From the NCBI GenBank assembly GCA_938015295.1, contig CALLQB010000050.1, positions 16,124 through 80,123 on the forward strand: DNA of 64,000 bases, in the 5' to 3' direction. Origin of the DNA: an uncultured Acidimicrobiales bacterium. Lineage in GTDB: Bacteria; Actinomycetota; Acidimicrobiia; Acidimicrobiales; SHLQ01. The notes beneath the pieces are model-generated. The model made no database searches. It saw nothing but the letters and a program-made list of their open reading frames with translations, and was not told the origin of the DNA. Positions 7,764 to 17,032 of this stretch are shown here, piece by piece. The position numbers and the translations under genes were made by a program. How positions within the stretch are numbered: the stretch's first letter is position 1; each line of letters begins with the position of its first letter.

Positions 7764-8590
7764 ACCAATCTCCCTCGACGGGGCCCAACGGCGCCGCCGA
7801 TAGCAGCGACACGAACGACACCGGCGACACCGGCACCCGAACCCTCGGGGTGCTTTGTCTTTTAGGGTTTGTCCTGGTGCTGGTGCTTGCCTTTGGCCTA
7901 AGCGAGCCCGACGACGAACAAAACGACCTCGTCCGCATCATGTATGTACACGTGCCGTCGGCGATTCTCTCCTACACCGGTTTCGTCGTCGGAGCGCTTG
8001 CTAGCGGATTTTACCTGTGGAAGAAGAGCCTGGCCGCCGACCTGTTGGCGCATGCCTCGATCGAAGTTGGCGTGCTTTTCGGTGTCCTTACCATCATCAC
8101 CGGAGCTATCTGGGGCCAACCGACCTGGGGAACCTACTGGGACTGGGGCGACGTCCGCCTTGTCTCGATGCTCGTTCTGGTGCTGCTGTACGTCGGCTAT
8201 CTCGCCCTTCGTGGGGTTGGCGGCGACGTCAACACGCGTGCTCGCAGATCGGCGGTGGTCGCTATTGGATCTGCGGCCATGATTCCCATCGTCCGGTATT
8301 CGGTGAATTGGTGGGAAAACCGAACCTTGCATCAACAAGCGTCGCTGACCGACGGCAAACTCGAAGACCTCACCTTGTTTACGCTCATGACCTCGATCGT
8401 GGTGTTCCTGCTGTTCTACGCATGGCTCACGACCAAACGTTTCCGCCTCGGCTGGCTCGAACATCAGGTAACCGAACTCGGTCTCGACGAGGCGATTGCG
8501 CAACGACGCGCAGAGGCGCGAACAGGCGTCGACGCGGCGGTGGGTAAGTCGCCCCACAGCGACACGGTTCGGGAAGGACGAGAAGCATGA
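7760..8590 (+). CDS. ccmC: Haem-handling protein CcmC
   Basis: A 276-residue membrane protein that presents haem to CcmE. After a hydrophilic N-terminus rich in D, T and G (about 30 residues) there are six hydrophobic helices. The tryptophan-rich WWD motif, WGQPTWGTYWDWGDVRL, is complete and lies in the expected external loop; periplasmic histidine positions of the family appear in MYVHVPSA and ENRTLHQQASL. The start is GTG at 7760, with GGAGG at 7751-7755 just upstream, overlapping the ccmB stop. An alternative in-frame start further upstream would bury most of the ccmB end and is unlikely. It overlaps the small ccmD-like gene by 4 bp. Confidence 0.92.
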   Translation: MNQSPSTGPNGAADSSDTNDTGDTGTRTLGVLCLLGFVLVLVLAFGLSEPDDEQNDLVRIMYVHVPSAILSYTGFVVGALASGFYLWKKSLAADLLAHASIEVGVLFGVLTIITGAIWGQPTWGTYWDWGDVRLVSMLVLVLLYVGYLALRGVGGDVNTRARRSAVVAIGSAAMIPIVRYSVNWWENRTLHQQASLTDGKLEDLTLFTLMTSIVVFLLFYAWLTTKRFRLGWLEHQVTELGLDEAIAQRRAEARTGVDAAVGKSPHSDTVREGREA

Positions 8591-8769
8591 CCAACGTGTC
8601 ATCAATCGCTCTTGCGTGGGGTGCGGTCATTGCGGTCATTGGCGTGTACCTCTGGAACGTCATGGTTCGTACACGCACTGCCGCCAAACAGGTCCCTGTA
8701 GCAAACCAACGGTGGATGTCGACGCCGAAAAGCGGCGGAGTAGACAGCGTCGAAGGTTCCGACACGTGA
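8587..8769 (+). CDS. ccmD: CcmD-like small membrane protein
   Basis: A 60-residue protein with one N-terminal transmembrane helix (SIALAWGAVIAVIGVYLWNVMV) and a basic cytoplasmic tail RTRTAAKQVPV. CcmD proteins are poorly conserved in sequence; length, topology and the position between ccmC and ccmE are what identify it. It is expected to help CcmC-bound holo-CcmE leave the CcmABCD complex. ATG overlaps the end of ccmC and its TGA overlaps the GTG of ccmE. Confidence 0.75.
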   Translation: MTNVSSIALAWGAVIAVIGVYLWNVMVRTRTAAKQVPVANQRWMSTPKSGGVDSVEGSDT

Positions 8770-9350
8770 GCGGCGACGACATCTCAGGCTCGGGTACCTA
8801 CGATCCCGACTCGGCCAATGCACCGGTCGAAGATCTTTCGCCACGCCAGGTCGTCGACGCTGGCTCAGCAAAGGGCCGCAAATGGGGCCCGATTGTTGTT
8901 CTTGGCGCAGTGATTGTTGTGCTCGTCGCCGTTGTTGCTCAAGGGCTGGTCAACGGCACGCTGTTTTTCCATGAAGTCGACCAGGCGGTCGAGCAACGCG
9001 ACGAGTTAGGTGCCGAGAGGTTTCGGATGCTCGGACTTCCGGTCGAGGGCACAATCGAATCGATTGTGGTCGACGGCGAGCAATCGGTTGCATTCACGGT
9101 CATGTTCGACGACGTCACCGCCGACGTTGTGCATATTGGCGACCCTCCGCAGCTGTTTCAACCAGGTGTACCCGTGACGCTCGAAGGCCGCTGGATGAAC
9201 GCCGATGCACCCGTCGATGCATTTGTCGATGGCGTCAACGACGGCTGGTGGTTCGAAAGTACACACATGCTGGTCAAACACGACAACGACTATCGCAACG
9301 AAAACGAAGAGCGCATCGATGATGCCGAAGAGCGCGGCGCAGGCGCCTGA
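8766..9350 (+). CDS. ccmE: Haem chaperone CcmE
   Basis: A 194-residue periplasmic haem chaperone. A cytoplasmic lead of about 38 residues is followed by one anchor helix (GPIVVLGAVIVVLVAVVAQGL) and the OB-fold domain: FRMLGLPVEGTIES, VAFTVMFDDVTADVVHIGDPP, LFQPGVPVTLEGRW and the C-terminal HMLVKHDNDYRNENEE. The histidine at residue 172, followed four residues later by Tyr176, matches the covalent haem-binding His and axial Tyr of the classical H-type CcmE rather than the C-type variant. The N-terminal extension is longer than in proteobacteria. Start GTG at 8766 overlaps the previous stop. Confidence 0.9.
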   Translation: MSGDDISGSGTYDPDSANAPVEDLSPRQVVDAGSAKGRKWGPIVVLGAVIVVLVAVVAQGLVNGTLFFHEVDQAVEQRDELGAERFRMLGLPVEGTIESIVVDGEQSVAFTVMFDDVTADVVHIGDPPQLFQPGVPVTLEGRWMNADAPVDAFVDGVNDGWWFESTHMLVKHDNDYRNENEERIDDAEERGAGA

Positions 9351-9368
9351 CCCTGTGGGTCATCAACG

Positions 9369-11305
<1,937 letters not shown>

Positions 11306-11309
<4 letters not shown>

Positions 11310-11896
11310 GCGATGCCTTTCCTGGTGACGATCTCGGCGAGGAGCGGCTAGCAGAACTGGGGACCCGACGTTCGGTGGCGCCGTATGTCGCCGGAGTCGT
11401 TGCGGTTGCGTTGGCAGCCCTGTTGTGGATCTTGGCTACGAGTGATGCAGGCCCTGAAGATGGGTCGGCAAGCCCGCTGATTGGTGAGGTGCGCCCCGAC
11501 GTGGTCGCCGAAGACCGGTTCGGCGAAATCGTCGATCTTTCCGAGTGGGATGGCGAATGGATTGTGGTGAACTTCTTCGCGACATGGTGTGCGGCATGTG
11601 TTGTCGAGCATCCTGAACTTGTCGAGTTCGAGAACCGGCACGCGGAAGCCGGCGACGCGAAGCTGGTCAGCATTGCGTTCGACGACACCGCAGAAGATGT
11701 AGAGAACTTCTTCAACGACAACGGCGGAAGCTGGCCGGTGATCACCGATCGCACCGTCGCCGGCACGATCGGCCTTGAATTCGGCGTCGCACGGTTGCCC
11801 GAAACATTCTTGATTTCGCCCGACGGTATCGTGGTGAGTCGGTTGGTCGGTGGTTTCTCGGCCGACCAGGCCGAAGACATCATGGCTAGGTCATAG
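11306..11896 (+). CDS. ccmG: TlpA/CcmG-like thiol-disulfide oxidoreductase
   Basis: A 196-residue membrane-anchored thioredoxin-fold protein that keeps the CXXCH cysteines of apocytochrome c reduced. It has a polar N-terminus, one anchor helix (YVAGVVAVALAALLWILA), then a thioredoxin domain with the active site FFATWCAACVVEHP (Cys95 and Cys98) and the cis-proline loop ARLPETFLISPDG. The start is the ATG at 11306, overlapping the ccmF stop; longer upstream frames only run through ccmF. The active site WCAAC differs from the WCxPC of proteobacterial CcmG, which may shift its redox potential; that is inference. Confidence 0.88.
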
Positions 11897-11904
11897 GGGC
11901 GACG

Positions 11905-12378
11905 ATGCGTCGTTCGTTAGGTTGGCTGTTGCTTTTTGCTGTGGGGTTCGCGGCATTTCTGTATGGCGTGACGGCTGAGGGCCCGCCCTTGACCAACGCA
12001 GATCGTGCCCAGCGCCTAGGCGAAAGGTATGCCTGCGAAACCTGCAACGGCCAAACGGTTGCGGAGTCAAATGCCACGTTCGCTCAGCAGGTGCGGCGTG
12101 AAATCCGTCGGCGAATCGACGACGGTCAGACCGAACAACAGATCAACGATTTTCTGGTCGGGAGGTTTGGCGAGGATATCGACCTCACGCCTCGCGCCAC
12201 CGGGTTCGTCGGCCTGGTGTGGATCTTGCCGGTAGCAGCTTTTGTCGCAGGTGCTCTCGGCCTGACGGCCTTCTTCATTCAGGGCCGCAATGCCGCCACC
12301 CGCCACGCTTCTGCAGCCGACGCCGCGCTGGTCGATGCGGAGCGACTGAAACGCAAGCCAGGCGACGACGATGGCTGA
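11905..12378 (+). CDS. ccmH: CcmH-like apocytochrome thiol reductase
   Basis: A 157-residue protein with an N-terminal anchor or signal helix (LGWLLLFAVGFAAFLYGV), a compact helical domain with the redox pair YACETCNGQTVAESN (Cys44 and Cys47, corresponding to the family LRCxxCQNQ motif), a conserved GQTEQQINDFLVGRFGEDI segment, and a second helix VWILPVAAFVAGALGLTAFFI. It resembles the N-terminal, CcmH/NrfF-type part of E. coli CcmH; the TPR part is supplied by the next gene. It begins 8 bp after ccmG and overlaps the next gene by 8 bp. Confidence 0.88.
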   Translation: MRRSLGWLLLFAVGFAAFLYGVTAEGPPLTNADRAQRLGERYACETCNGQTVAESNATFAQQVRREIRRRIDDGQTEQQINDFLVGRFGEDIDLTPRATGFVGLVWILPVAAFVAGALGLTAFFIQGRNAATRHASAADAALVDAERLKRKPGDDDG

Positions 12379-13555
12379 GCGCGCCGTTGCCGACAGCGAA
12401 CTCGACGCGTTGCTTGAACAGCGCGACCATCTACTCGCGTCGCTTGATGATCTTGAACGCGAACGTGAGGCAGGCGACATTGACGACGTCGACTACGCCA
12501 CGCTGAAGGACGACTACACAGCTCGTGCCGCAGCGACGATCCGCACTATCGACGCCCGGCGTGCGCGGGTTCCGGCGACGCACCGTGGTTCGCGGCGGCT
12601 CTTTTGGATCGCCGGAATCGCGGCGATCGCCATCGCGTCGGGGGTGTTCATTGCGCAGGCTTCGGGAAGCCGCCGCGCTGGGGAGTTTGGTTCGGGCGAG
12701 ATCAGGTCGTCGACCCCGACCCTCCTTCTTCGAGCTCAAGACGAGCTCCAAAACGGACGCTTCGACGAAGCGATTGACATCTATGACGAGGTTCTTGATG
12801 TTGAGCCAGCCAACGTCGAGGCGCTCACGTACCGGGCTTGGGTGCGCTACCGCCGCGACCAGATTCCCGACGACGTCCTGCCCGACTTCGCCGAAGCGGT
12901 CGCCCTCGATCCCGACTATCCAGATGCTCGAGTGTTCAACGCCATCGTGTTACTCGACGACGATCAGCCGCTCGCGGCGGCCGAGCAGCTGAAAGCCTTT
13001 GATGCCACCGACCCGCCGCCCTTTATGATCAACCTTGTTGCCTCTCGGTCGCTTCGCGAAAACATTATGGGGGCACTGTTCTCGGGCGACTCGCCGATGC
13101 CGATCTCTGCAACCGCATTCAGTACCGACGATGTTGTAGCGGTGGCCCGAAGCTTGGCCGACAGCTTCGCTCCGGTGGAGGCCCAGACGCTGTTTGACGC
13201 CGTGCTTCGTGACGAACCCGATAACGCCGAGGCGCACACCTACGCCGGATGGATGCTCGCCCAACTTTCGACCACACCAGCGTTCACCGAAAGTCTCGAC
13301 GAGCAAGGAGTAGCCGACCTGGTGTCGTCGGCCTTTGTGTTTCTTGACCGAGCGATCGAGCTCGACCCTAGCTACCCCGACCCGTTTGCTTGGCGTGCGT
13401 TCTTTCGTCGGGAGCACAACGACATCGCTGGAGCCCGTGCCGATCTCGAAGCGTTCTATGCGCTCGAAGATTTGCCGCCAGACATCTTGGCGCTGATCAC
13501 CAAGTTCAGCCTTGATGACGTGTTGTCCGAGGACAGCGAGGACAGCGAGGAGTGA
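12371..13555 (+). CDS. ccmI: CcmI-like TPR protein
   Basis: A 394-residue protein. The first 70 residues are charged and coiled-coil-like (ELDALLEQRDHLLASLDDLE, then EREAGDIDDVDYATLKDDYT), as in the small cytoplasmic part of CcmI. One transmembrane helix follows (LFWIAGIAAIAIASGVFIAQ), then a periplasmic TPR region with DELQNGRFDEAIDIYDEVLD, VEPANVEALTYRAWVRYRRD and ALDPDYPDARVFNAIVLL, plus a second TPR group near residues 260-370. In System I this component delivers the apocytochrome C-terminus to the CcmFH lyase. It ends the ccm operon with an acidic SEDSEDSEE tail. The assignment as CcmI rests on context and architecture more than on sequence. Confidence 0.75.
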   Translation: MAERAVADSELDALLEQRDHLLASLDDLEREREAGDIDDVDYATLKDDYTARAAATIRTIDARRARVPATHRGSRRLFWIAGIAAIAIASGVFIAQASGSRRAGEFGSGEIRSSTPTLLLRAQDELQNGRFDEAIDIYDEVLDVEPANVEALTYRAWVRYRRDQIPDDVLPDFAEAVALDPDYPDARVFNAIVLLDDDQPLAAAEQLKAFDATDPPPFMINLVASRSLRENIMGALFSGDSPMPISATAFSTDDVVAVARSLADSFAPVEAQTLFDAVLRDEPDNAEAHTYAGWMLAQLSTTPAFTESLDEQGVADLVSSAFVFLDRAIELDPSYPDPFAWRAFFRREHNDIAGARADLEAFYALEDLPPDILALITKFSLDDVLSEDSEDSEE

Positions 13556-13648
13556 CGGCGGGCAACGGGTAGGGCCCCAACGTTCACCATCCTCGCCTAG
13601 CGGTTCAAGAAAAACGGCATTCGCGCCGAAGAACCTTCAGATACTAAC

Positions 13649-13673
13649 TATGACTAACAGTAGTTATGACTAA
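13649..13673. promoter_or_regulatory. Direct repeat upstream of the GGDEF gene
   Basis: TATGACTAA occurs at 13649-13657 and again at 13665-13673, 16 bp apart, in the 130-bp gap before the diguanylate cyclase gene. The two copies overlap an AACTA…TAGTT inverted repeat. The stretch is AT-rich against its GC-rich surroundings and ends 13 bp before the start codon, so it could be an operator or part of the promoter. No known binding site is recognised. Confidence 0.35.
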
Positions 13674-13685
13674 AGGAATCTCGCC

Positions 13686-14600
13686 GTGCTGACGAACTCG
13701 TCTTCTCAGGGTGCTCTCGCTCTCGAAGTGCTCAACATCTTGCCGAATCCGGTGCTCGTGAAAGACGCTGATCTTCGCTACGTGTCGGTAAACGCAGCAT
13801 TTGAACGATTGTTCGGGGTACGTTCCGCCGAGCTGGTTGGCAAATTCGATGTTGACGTGTTCGCTGAGCGGCAGGCCACACAGTGCAACGGTGGCGACCT
13901 TCGCGTCCTTGACACCGGCGAGGTCGATGAGTCGCACGAAACGGTGATCGATCCCGAGCAGGGCGATCGCATGATGATCACCCGCAAGAGCCGCCTGATC
14001 GTCGACGGTGAGATCTATCTGGTCGGTGTCATGCACGACATCACCGATGTGAGTACGGCCAACAAACTCCTCGCCGAGAGCACAAGACTTCTTGAGGAGC
14101 AGGCCGAGGCGTTACAGGTGATGGCCGATACCGATGGTCTGACCGGATGCCTCAATCGCCGTGCGTTGGGCGAGGTAGTGCAACAAACCGAACTCCCCGA
14201 CGAGGTCGGACTCATTTTGATCGACATCGACCACTTCAAGGCGGTGAACGACGTACACGGTCACGCCGCTGGCGACGCCGCGCTTCGGCACATCAGCGAA
14301 CTCGTCTCGGCAGTCATTCGGCCCCACGACGTGCTGTCACGGGTTGGCGGCGAAGAATTTGCCGTCTTCCTGCCCAACGCGTCGCAGTCGGAGTCCTATG
14401 CGGTCGCCGAGCGGGTGCGCTCGGTCGTAGCCTCGTCGCAATTCTTTTTCAAGAACGCACCGATCCCGCTGACCATCAGCGCCGGATTTGTGCACACGGG
14501 CGCACCGAGCGCCGATCAGCTCGACGAATGGCTCGCGGAAGCCGATGTTGGGCTCTACGCCGCCAAGGCGGGCGGACGAAACATGGTCAGCCAAGGCTGA
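13686..14600 (+). CDS. PAS-GGDEF diguanylate cyclase
   Basis: A 304-residue signalling enzyme that makes cyclic di-GMP from two GTP. The N-terminal PAS domain (about residues 15-125) contains NILPNPVLVKDADLRYVSVN and a Y-V-G-V-M-H-D-I-T end. A short coiled-coil linker, STRLLEEQAEALQVMADTDG, leads to a GGDEF domain with LTGCLNRRAL, LILIDIDHFKAVNDVHGHAAGD and the active-site loop RVGGEEFAVFLP (GGEEF at residues 221-225), which predicts activity. I see no RxxD inhibitory site just before GGEEF. There is no membrane segment, so it is cytoplasmic and its PAS domain probably senses a soluble signal. Start is GTG at 13686. It follows the ccm operon by 130 bp and is probably transcribed separately. 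Confidence 0.9.
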   Translation: MLTNSSSQGALALEVLNILPNPVLVKDADLRYVSVNAAFERLFGVRSAELVGKFDVDVFAERQATQCNGGDLRVLDTGEVDESHETVIDPEQGDRMMITRKSRLIVDGEIYLVGVMHDITDVSTANKLLAESTRLLEEQAEALQVMADTDGLTGCLNRRALGEVVQQTELPDEVGLILIDIDHFKAVNDVHGHAAGDAALRHISELVSAVIRPHDVLSRVGGEEFAVFLPNASQSESYAVAERVRSVVASSQFFFKNAPIPLTISAGFVHTGAPSADQLDEWLAEADVGLYAAKAGGRNMVSQG

Positions 14601-14611
14601 CCAGCCGCCAA

Positions 14612-15583
14612 TCAGCGCCGGGTCAGCAGCTGGTGACCCGTTTGAAAGAAGATGACCGCTGCTTCGCGGGGGTCGGGTTCTTCGAGGAGGTCGGTGTAGC
14701 TCACCGATGCTCCAGAGAAGTTCTCATCGTTCCAGAACGAATTATCGCGGTCGACGTCGTTCCACGCCCCGATGTAGAGGTACGGCTCTTCATGTGCCTC
14801 ATCGCCGAGTGAGGCGCCGTAGGTTGCTCGCTGCTCGCGTTCGGCCCGGCCGAGTTCGATCGCAACGTCGAAGTGGCCCGGCCAGAGTTGCACCCTGCTG
14901 GGGTCCTTTGCGCCAGGTGTGAGCCGGAGTTCTTCAAGCACCGAAGTGGCGAAACCAAACCAGTCGGAAATGAATTCGCTGGAGGCCTCGTCGACGATCA
15001 GGTCGTCAGAAATATCGCCGAGTGCGGGGCTGTCGTGTTCGGCCGCAGTTGTGCCGGGTTCGACCCCAACAAGGCGGCCAGCGGCTTCGAGCGTCGTGAT
15101 GGGTGCCGATTCGACCTCGTCGCCTCGTTGCACGATGAGGTTCGTTCCCGCAACCCGAACCTGCACATCGTCGCCGAAGAAGGGAGTGCCGAAACCGTCC
15201 TTGGTGAACCGCAACCCGAACTTACCGTTCGCTGCATATCGAGCCTCAGCGACCACGCTGTAGGCGAGCCGGTGAAAGTCGGTGCGACGACGAGGAAAGC
15301 GCTTCGGAATGGGGCCGAGTTCCTTGTATGCGCCTAGCCAACGTTCGGCAGCGAAAGCTGCGATGTCGGGATCATCGCCAGCAAGTTCGTCCCAGAGGAT
15401 CTCGCCCGCACTGGTCGGGGCGACGGCGATGAGATCGGGGTCGACAGCCGAGAGCGACGTCGGGTCATCGGCGTACCAGTCGCCGTCGTCGATGGCGGGA
15501 GGCGACGGCTCAAGCACGACTGCGGCATAGCCATCGGCCAGCAGGTCCTGCGCTTCTTGTCGAGCGTCTCGTGGTTCAACCAT
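14612..15583 (-). CDS. Uncharacterised 323-residue soluble protein
   Basis: No family recognised. The protein is acidic, has no signal peptide or membrane helix and is probably cytoplasmic. Its N-terminus (PRDARQEAQDLLADGYAAVV) is helical, followed by an acidic Pro-rich stretch; the middle contains FPRRRTDFHRLAYSVVAEAR and GLRFTKDGFGTPFFGDDVQV, then IVQRGDEVESAPITTLEAAG. The C-terminal half has SDWFGFATSVLEELRL, VQLWPGHFDVAIELG and YLYIGAWND, with histidine and acidic residues that could form a metal or ligand site, but I would not assign one. It overlaps the upstream SixA-like gene by 8 bp, so the two are almost certainly co-translated and may share a pathway. It is convergent with the GGDEF gene, 11 bp apart. 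Confidence 0.75.
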   Translation of the reverse strand: MVEPRDARQEAQDLLADGYAAVVLEPSPPAIDDGDWYADDPTSLSAVDPDLIAVAPTSAGEILWDELAGDDPDIAAFAAERWLGAYKELGPIPKRFPRRRTDFHRLAYSVVAEARYAANGKFGLRFTKDGFGTPFFGDDVQVRVAGTNLIVQRGDEVESAPITTLEAAGRLVGVEPGTTAAEHDSPALGDISDDLIVDEASSEFISDWFGFATSVLEELRLTPGAKDPSRVQLWPGHFDVAIELGRAEREQRATYGASLGDEAHEEPYLYIGAWNDVDRDNSFWNDENFSGASVSYTDLLEEPDPREAAVIFFQTGHQLLTRR

Positions 15584-16055
15584 TTTTCTCCAGCACTTCT
15601 GGTACCCCTAGGTAGGTGCCGCTAACAATGTCGGTGCCGCGGAAGTCAAACTGCCACACCGAACCCTTCTCACAATGGCGCGCTCCAGTGATTCGCATGC
15701 CATCACGCATGAGCTCGCGCAACGTTTCGGGGATGACGTCGCCATGGCTGCACAGCACTGCGGTGTTTGTGCCGAGCGAATGAATCAACGCCATCGCCGC
15801 ATTGACAGGCGCGCCTTCGGTCAGGTCGTCGCAAGGTTCGATGTCAACACCGACCGCTGTCGCAAGCGGGCCGACGGTTTGTGTGCACCGGGTGGCCCGA
15901 CTGCTCAGGATACGGGTGATTGGCTCGTTACCGAGTAGCCGCGCCAGCGCCTCGGCTTGGTGACGACCATGATCGTCAAGTGGGCGGCTTAGATCAGCGC
16001 CAAGGAAGCCTTGACGTTGTCCCGCCGTAGCGTGTCGGACGAAATAAATGGCCAC
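15576..16055 (-). CDS. SixA-like histidine phosphatase
   Basis: A 159-residue single-domain member of the histidine phosphatase (phosphoglycerate mutase-like) superfamily. The catalytic RHG-type motif is YFVRHATAG (His8, in an RHA variant), followed by LSRPLDDHGRHQAEALARLL, the core ILSSRATRCTQTVGPLA with the second conserved arginine, and the late histidine in VLCSHGDVIPETL. Length and the short insert fit the SixA subgroup, which dephosphorylates phosphohistidine or small substrates; the true substrate is unknown. The ATG lies 97 bp from the divergent DUF4397 gene. Downstream it overlaps the uncharacterised 323-residue gene. Confidence 0.85.
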   Translation of the reverse strand: MAIYFVRHATAGQRQGFLGADLSRPLDDHGRHQAEALARLLGNEPITRILSSRATRCTQTVGPLATAVGVDIEPCDDLTEGAPVNAAMALIHSLGTNTAVLCSHGDVIPETLRELMRDGMRITGARHCEKGSVWQFDFRGTDIVSGTYLGVPEVLEKNG

Positions 16056-16084
16056 GAGCCAAAGATTCTACAGACCTTTCTGAA

Positions 16085-16104
16085 GGCTTCTGCATCCAGA
16101 AGCC
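16085..16104. promoter_or_regulatory. Perfect 8-bp inverted repeat in a divergent promoter region
   Basis: GGCTTCTG (16085-16092), loop CATC, then CAGAAGCC (16097-16104). It lies in the 97-bp gap between the SixA-like gene and the DUF4397 gene. No T-tract follows on either strand, so it is more likely an operator or an mRNA leader hairpin than a terminator. Confidence 0.45.
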
Positions 16105-16152
16105 ACCGTTGTACGTAGAAACCGTTGATCCCTAACAGAAAGTTGGTCTGCA

Positions 16153-17001
16153 ATGACTTCGGTCCGAAAGTTTTTCACCCTTCCCTCTCTTGTCTTCGTC
16201 GCGGTGGTAGCTGCGGCGATGGCGCTCTTTGGTGCGGTGCTTGCCACACCTGCCAGCGCTCAGGGCGATGCAAACATCGTGTTGATGCACGGCATCCCCG
16301 GCGTCGACGTTGATGTTGAAGCCGGCGGCGAAAACGTCATCGAAGGCTTCTCATTCGGCGACATGGAAGACCTCTCGGCTCTTTCAGGTGCGACCCTCGA
16401 GGGCCTGAAAGTAAAGGTTGCAGGCACCGAGGATGTCGCTATTGATGCAGGTGACACTGCGCTGCCAGCGTCGGGCAACTACACAATCGTTGCGCATCTC
16501 GACGAGGCCGGAACGCCTACCCTCGCCGTGTTTGAAAACGATACCTCAGCGATCGATGCTGGCAACGGTCGCCTTGTGGTTCGCCACGTCGCTGCCGCAC
16601 CAGCCGTCGACGTCCTCGCTGGCGATGCTGTGGCGTTTGCAAACGTAACCAACCCCAACGAAGGCTCGCTCGACCTTGCTGCCGGCACGATTACTGCCTC
16701 GGTCGTGCCAACCGGTGCAACCGAACCAGTCGTCATCGGCCCAGCCGATCTTCCCATTGGTGAAGGAGCTTCGCTGATCGTCTACGCCGTTGGTTCGCTC
16801 GAAGGTGAAACCCTTACGGTGCTCACGCAGTCGATCACCGGTCTTGGTTCCGCTCCAGCAGCGGTCAACACCGGCAACAGCCCCGTTGAGCCGCTTGCCA
16901 CTGCAGGTCCGTCGATGCTTGTCATCGCACTGCTAGCCGTAGTCGGTCTCGGTGCTCTTGGCGCCGGTGCAGGTCTGGCCCACGCAACCAACCGCCGCTA
17001 G
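16153..17001 (+). CDS. DUF4397 surface protein, probable sortase substrate
   Basis: A 282-residue exported protein. The signal peptide covers about residues 1-36 (basic MTSVRKFF, hydrophobic LVFVAVVAAAMALFGAVLA, then TPASAQG with a likely cut after ASA). Two DUF4397-type beta-sandwich segments follow: IVLMHGIPGVDVDVEAGGE, and GRLVVRHVAAAPAVDVLAGD with ADLPIGEGASLIVYAVGSLE. The C-terminus looks like a cell-wall sorting signal: PLATAGP, a hydrophobic stretch MLVIALLAVVGLGALGAGAG and an NRR tail. LATAG departs from the LPxTG and LAxTG consensus. The next gene, 31 bp away, is a class F sortase, so this protein is its best candidate substrate. DUF4397 has no established biochemical role. Confidence 0.85.
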   Translation: MTSVRKFFTLPSLVFVAVVAAAMALFGAVLATPASAQGDANIVLMHGIPGVDVDVEAGGENVIEGFSFGDMEDLSALSGATLEGLKVKVAGTEDVAIDAGDTALPASGNYTIVAHLDEAGTPTLAVFENDTSAIDAGNGRLVVRHVAAAPAVDVLAGDAVAFANVTNPNEGSLDLAAGTITASVVPTGATEPVVIGPADLPIGEGASLIVYAVGSLEGETLTVLTQSITGLGSAPAAVNTGNSPVEPLATAGPSMLVIALLAVVGLGALGAGAGLAHATNRR

Positions 17002-17032
17002 TCGTAGCAGCACTTTCGGACCACCTGTCGCC

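Noticed and set aside
16952..17032. Longer start for the class F sortase at 16952
   Set aside because: It would overlap the end of the DUF4397 gene and add unconserved residues before the lipoprotein signal. The ATG at 17033 gives a proper lipobox signal.
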